Origin: CAZUFB01 sp964619775
GTDB lineage: Bacteria > Actinomycetota > Coriobacteriia > Coriobacteriales > UMGS124
Length of the DNA stretch: 13,865 bases
Reading direction: 5' to 3'
Assembly (NCBI GenBank): GCA_964619775.1
Contig: CAZUFB010000057.1
Location: forward strand, 1-13,865
The number at the start of each line of letters is the position of its first letter. The first letter of the stretch is position 1. The notes under the pieces were generated by a model. It saw nothing but the letters and a program-made list of their open reading frames with translations, was not told the DNA's origin and did not search any database. The translations under genes were made by a program, and so were the position numbers. Shown here piece by piece: positions 13,701-13,865 of this stretch.

Positions 13701-13730
13701 GTGGATTTGCCCGTGCTCCCAAATAACCAC
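13701..13730. other. Small hairpin in the convergent spacer
   Basis: GTGGATTTG (13701-13709) pairs with CAAAT-AA-CCAC (13720-13730) with a 2-nt bulge and a 10-nt loop. It lies between the ends of the ATPase (+) and the toxin gene (-). It lacks a U tract; function unclear. The rest of the 224-bp spacer is more AT-rich than the neighbouring genes and shows nothing recognisable. Confidence 0.25.
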
Positions 13731-13762
13731 CCACTATCATGCAGCTGAAATCGTGTCGTGCA

Positions 13763-13865
13763 CTACTTGAACAGCTCGTCGTGCGACCCCGTACGCTGGA
13801 AGACGGCCAGCCCGTTTCCCGTCTTCCATATGACGAGCCAGTCGCCCGCATTGGCGACATGGCAT
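13763..13865 (-). CDS. yafQ: YafQ-family type II toxin (mRNA interferase), C-terminal fragment
   Basis: Only the last 33 residues and the TAG (13765-13763) are in the window; the gene continues past the right edge. The peptide reads HVANAGDWLVIWKTGNG followed by LAVFQRTGSHDELFK, which matches the end of E. coli YafQ (HVEPDWILIYK...RFERTGTHAALF). The histidine of HVA, the aspartate of GDW and the histidine of TGSH align with H63, D67 and H87 of YafQ, residues known to matter for its ribosome-dependent mRNA cleavage. A DinJ/RelB-type antitoxin gene would be expected just upstream of the toxin, beyond base 13865. The gene converges on the DUF4143 ATPase. A longer ORF in another frame over the same bases has no such similarity. 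Confidence 0.85.
   Translation of the reverse strand, partial: CHVANAGDWLVIWKTGNGLAVFQRTGSHDELFK

Noticed and set aside
13672..13860. 62-residue - strand ORF at the right edge
   Set aside because: It is the wrong frame of the YafQ toxin end, whose correct frame shows the conserved residues.
1..13865. CRISPR array, tRNA, rRNA, insertion sequence
   Set aside because: No regularly spaced repeats, no cloverleaf or rRNA-like sequence, and no transposase or integrase coding sequence was recognised on either strand.

Overview
The window is GC-rich bacterial DNA. Tat-exported solute-binding proteins, a Dpp/Nik-type ABC importer, a DUF4143 ATPase and the overall base composition suggest an anaerobic Coriobacteriia member (Eggerthella/Slackia/Olsenella/Collinsella-like). 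This placement is inferred from gene style only; there is no rRNA or marker gene here.

Layout. (1) 3-293, + strand: the last 96 residues of an AMP-forming acyl-CoA synthetase. (2) 655-2385 and 2838-4583, + strand: two tandem paralogous OppA-like peptide-binding proteins with Tat signal peptides and no permease or ATPase genes of their own. Each sits behind a long intergenic region with its own candidate promoter and operator. (3) 4584-5011: a convergent intergenic region filled with hairpins and a long imperfect inverted repeat. (4) 10540 down to 5012, - strand: a complete five-gene importer operon (Tat lipoprotein binding protein, two permeases, two ATPases) with overlapping or tightly packed genes. 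The first ATPase has an unusual 107-residue N-terminal extension with 16 histidines, and the binding protein ends in a HPHGHGW motif, so the cargo may be a metal (nickel-like) or metal chelate rather than a plain peptide. (5) 11013-12128, + strand: a lone GT4-family glycosyltransferase, divergent from the operon. (6) 12238-13538, + strand: an AAA/DUF4143 ATPase that is full length except for a one-base frameshift just after Walker A. (7) 13763 to the right edge, - strand: the C-terminal 33 residues of a YafQ-family toxin, so a toxin-antitoxin module continues beyond the window.

How the parts may work together. The - strand operon is self-sufficient: capture outside the membrane, a two-subunit channel, and two ATPases. 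The two orphan binding proteins could feed this permease or one elsewhere; the sequence does not decide. The right end (frameshifted DUF4143 ATPase, toxin fragment, more AT-rich spacers) looks like accessory DNA.

The points most worth a second look are the His-rich ATPase extension, the inverted-repeat element at 4721-4944, the repeated placement of long GC hairpins about 70-80 nt after three + strand stop codons, and the operator-like dyads in front of four transcription units.
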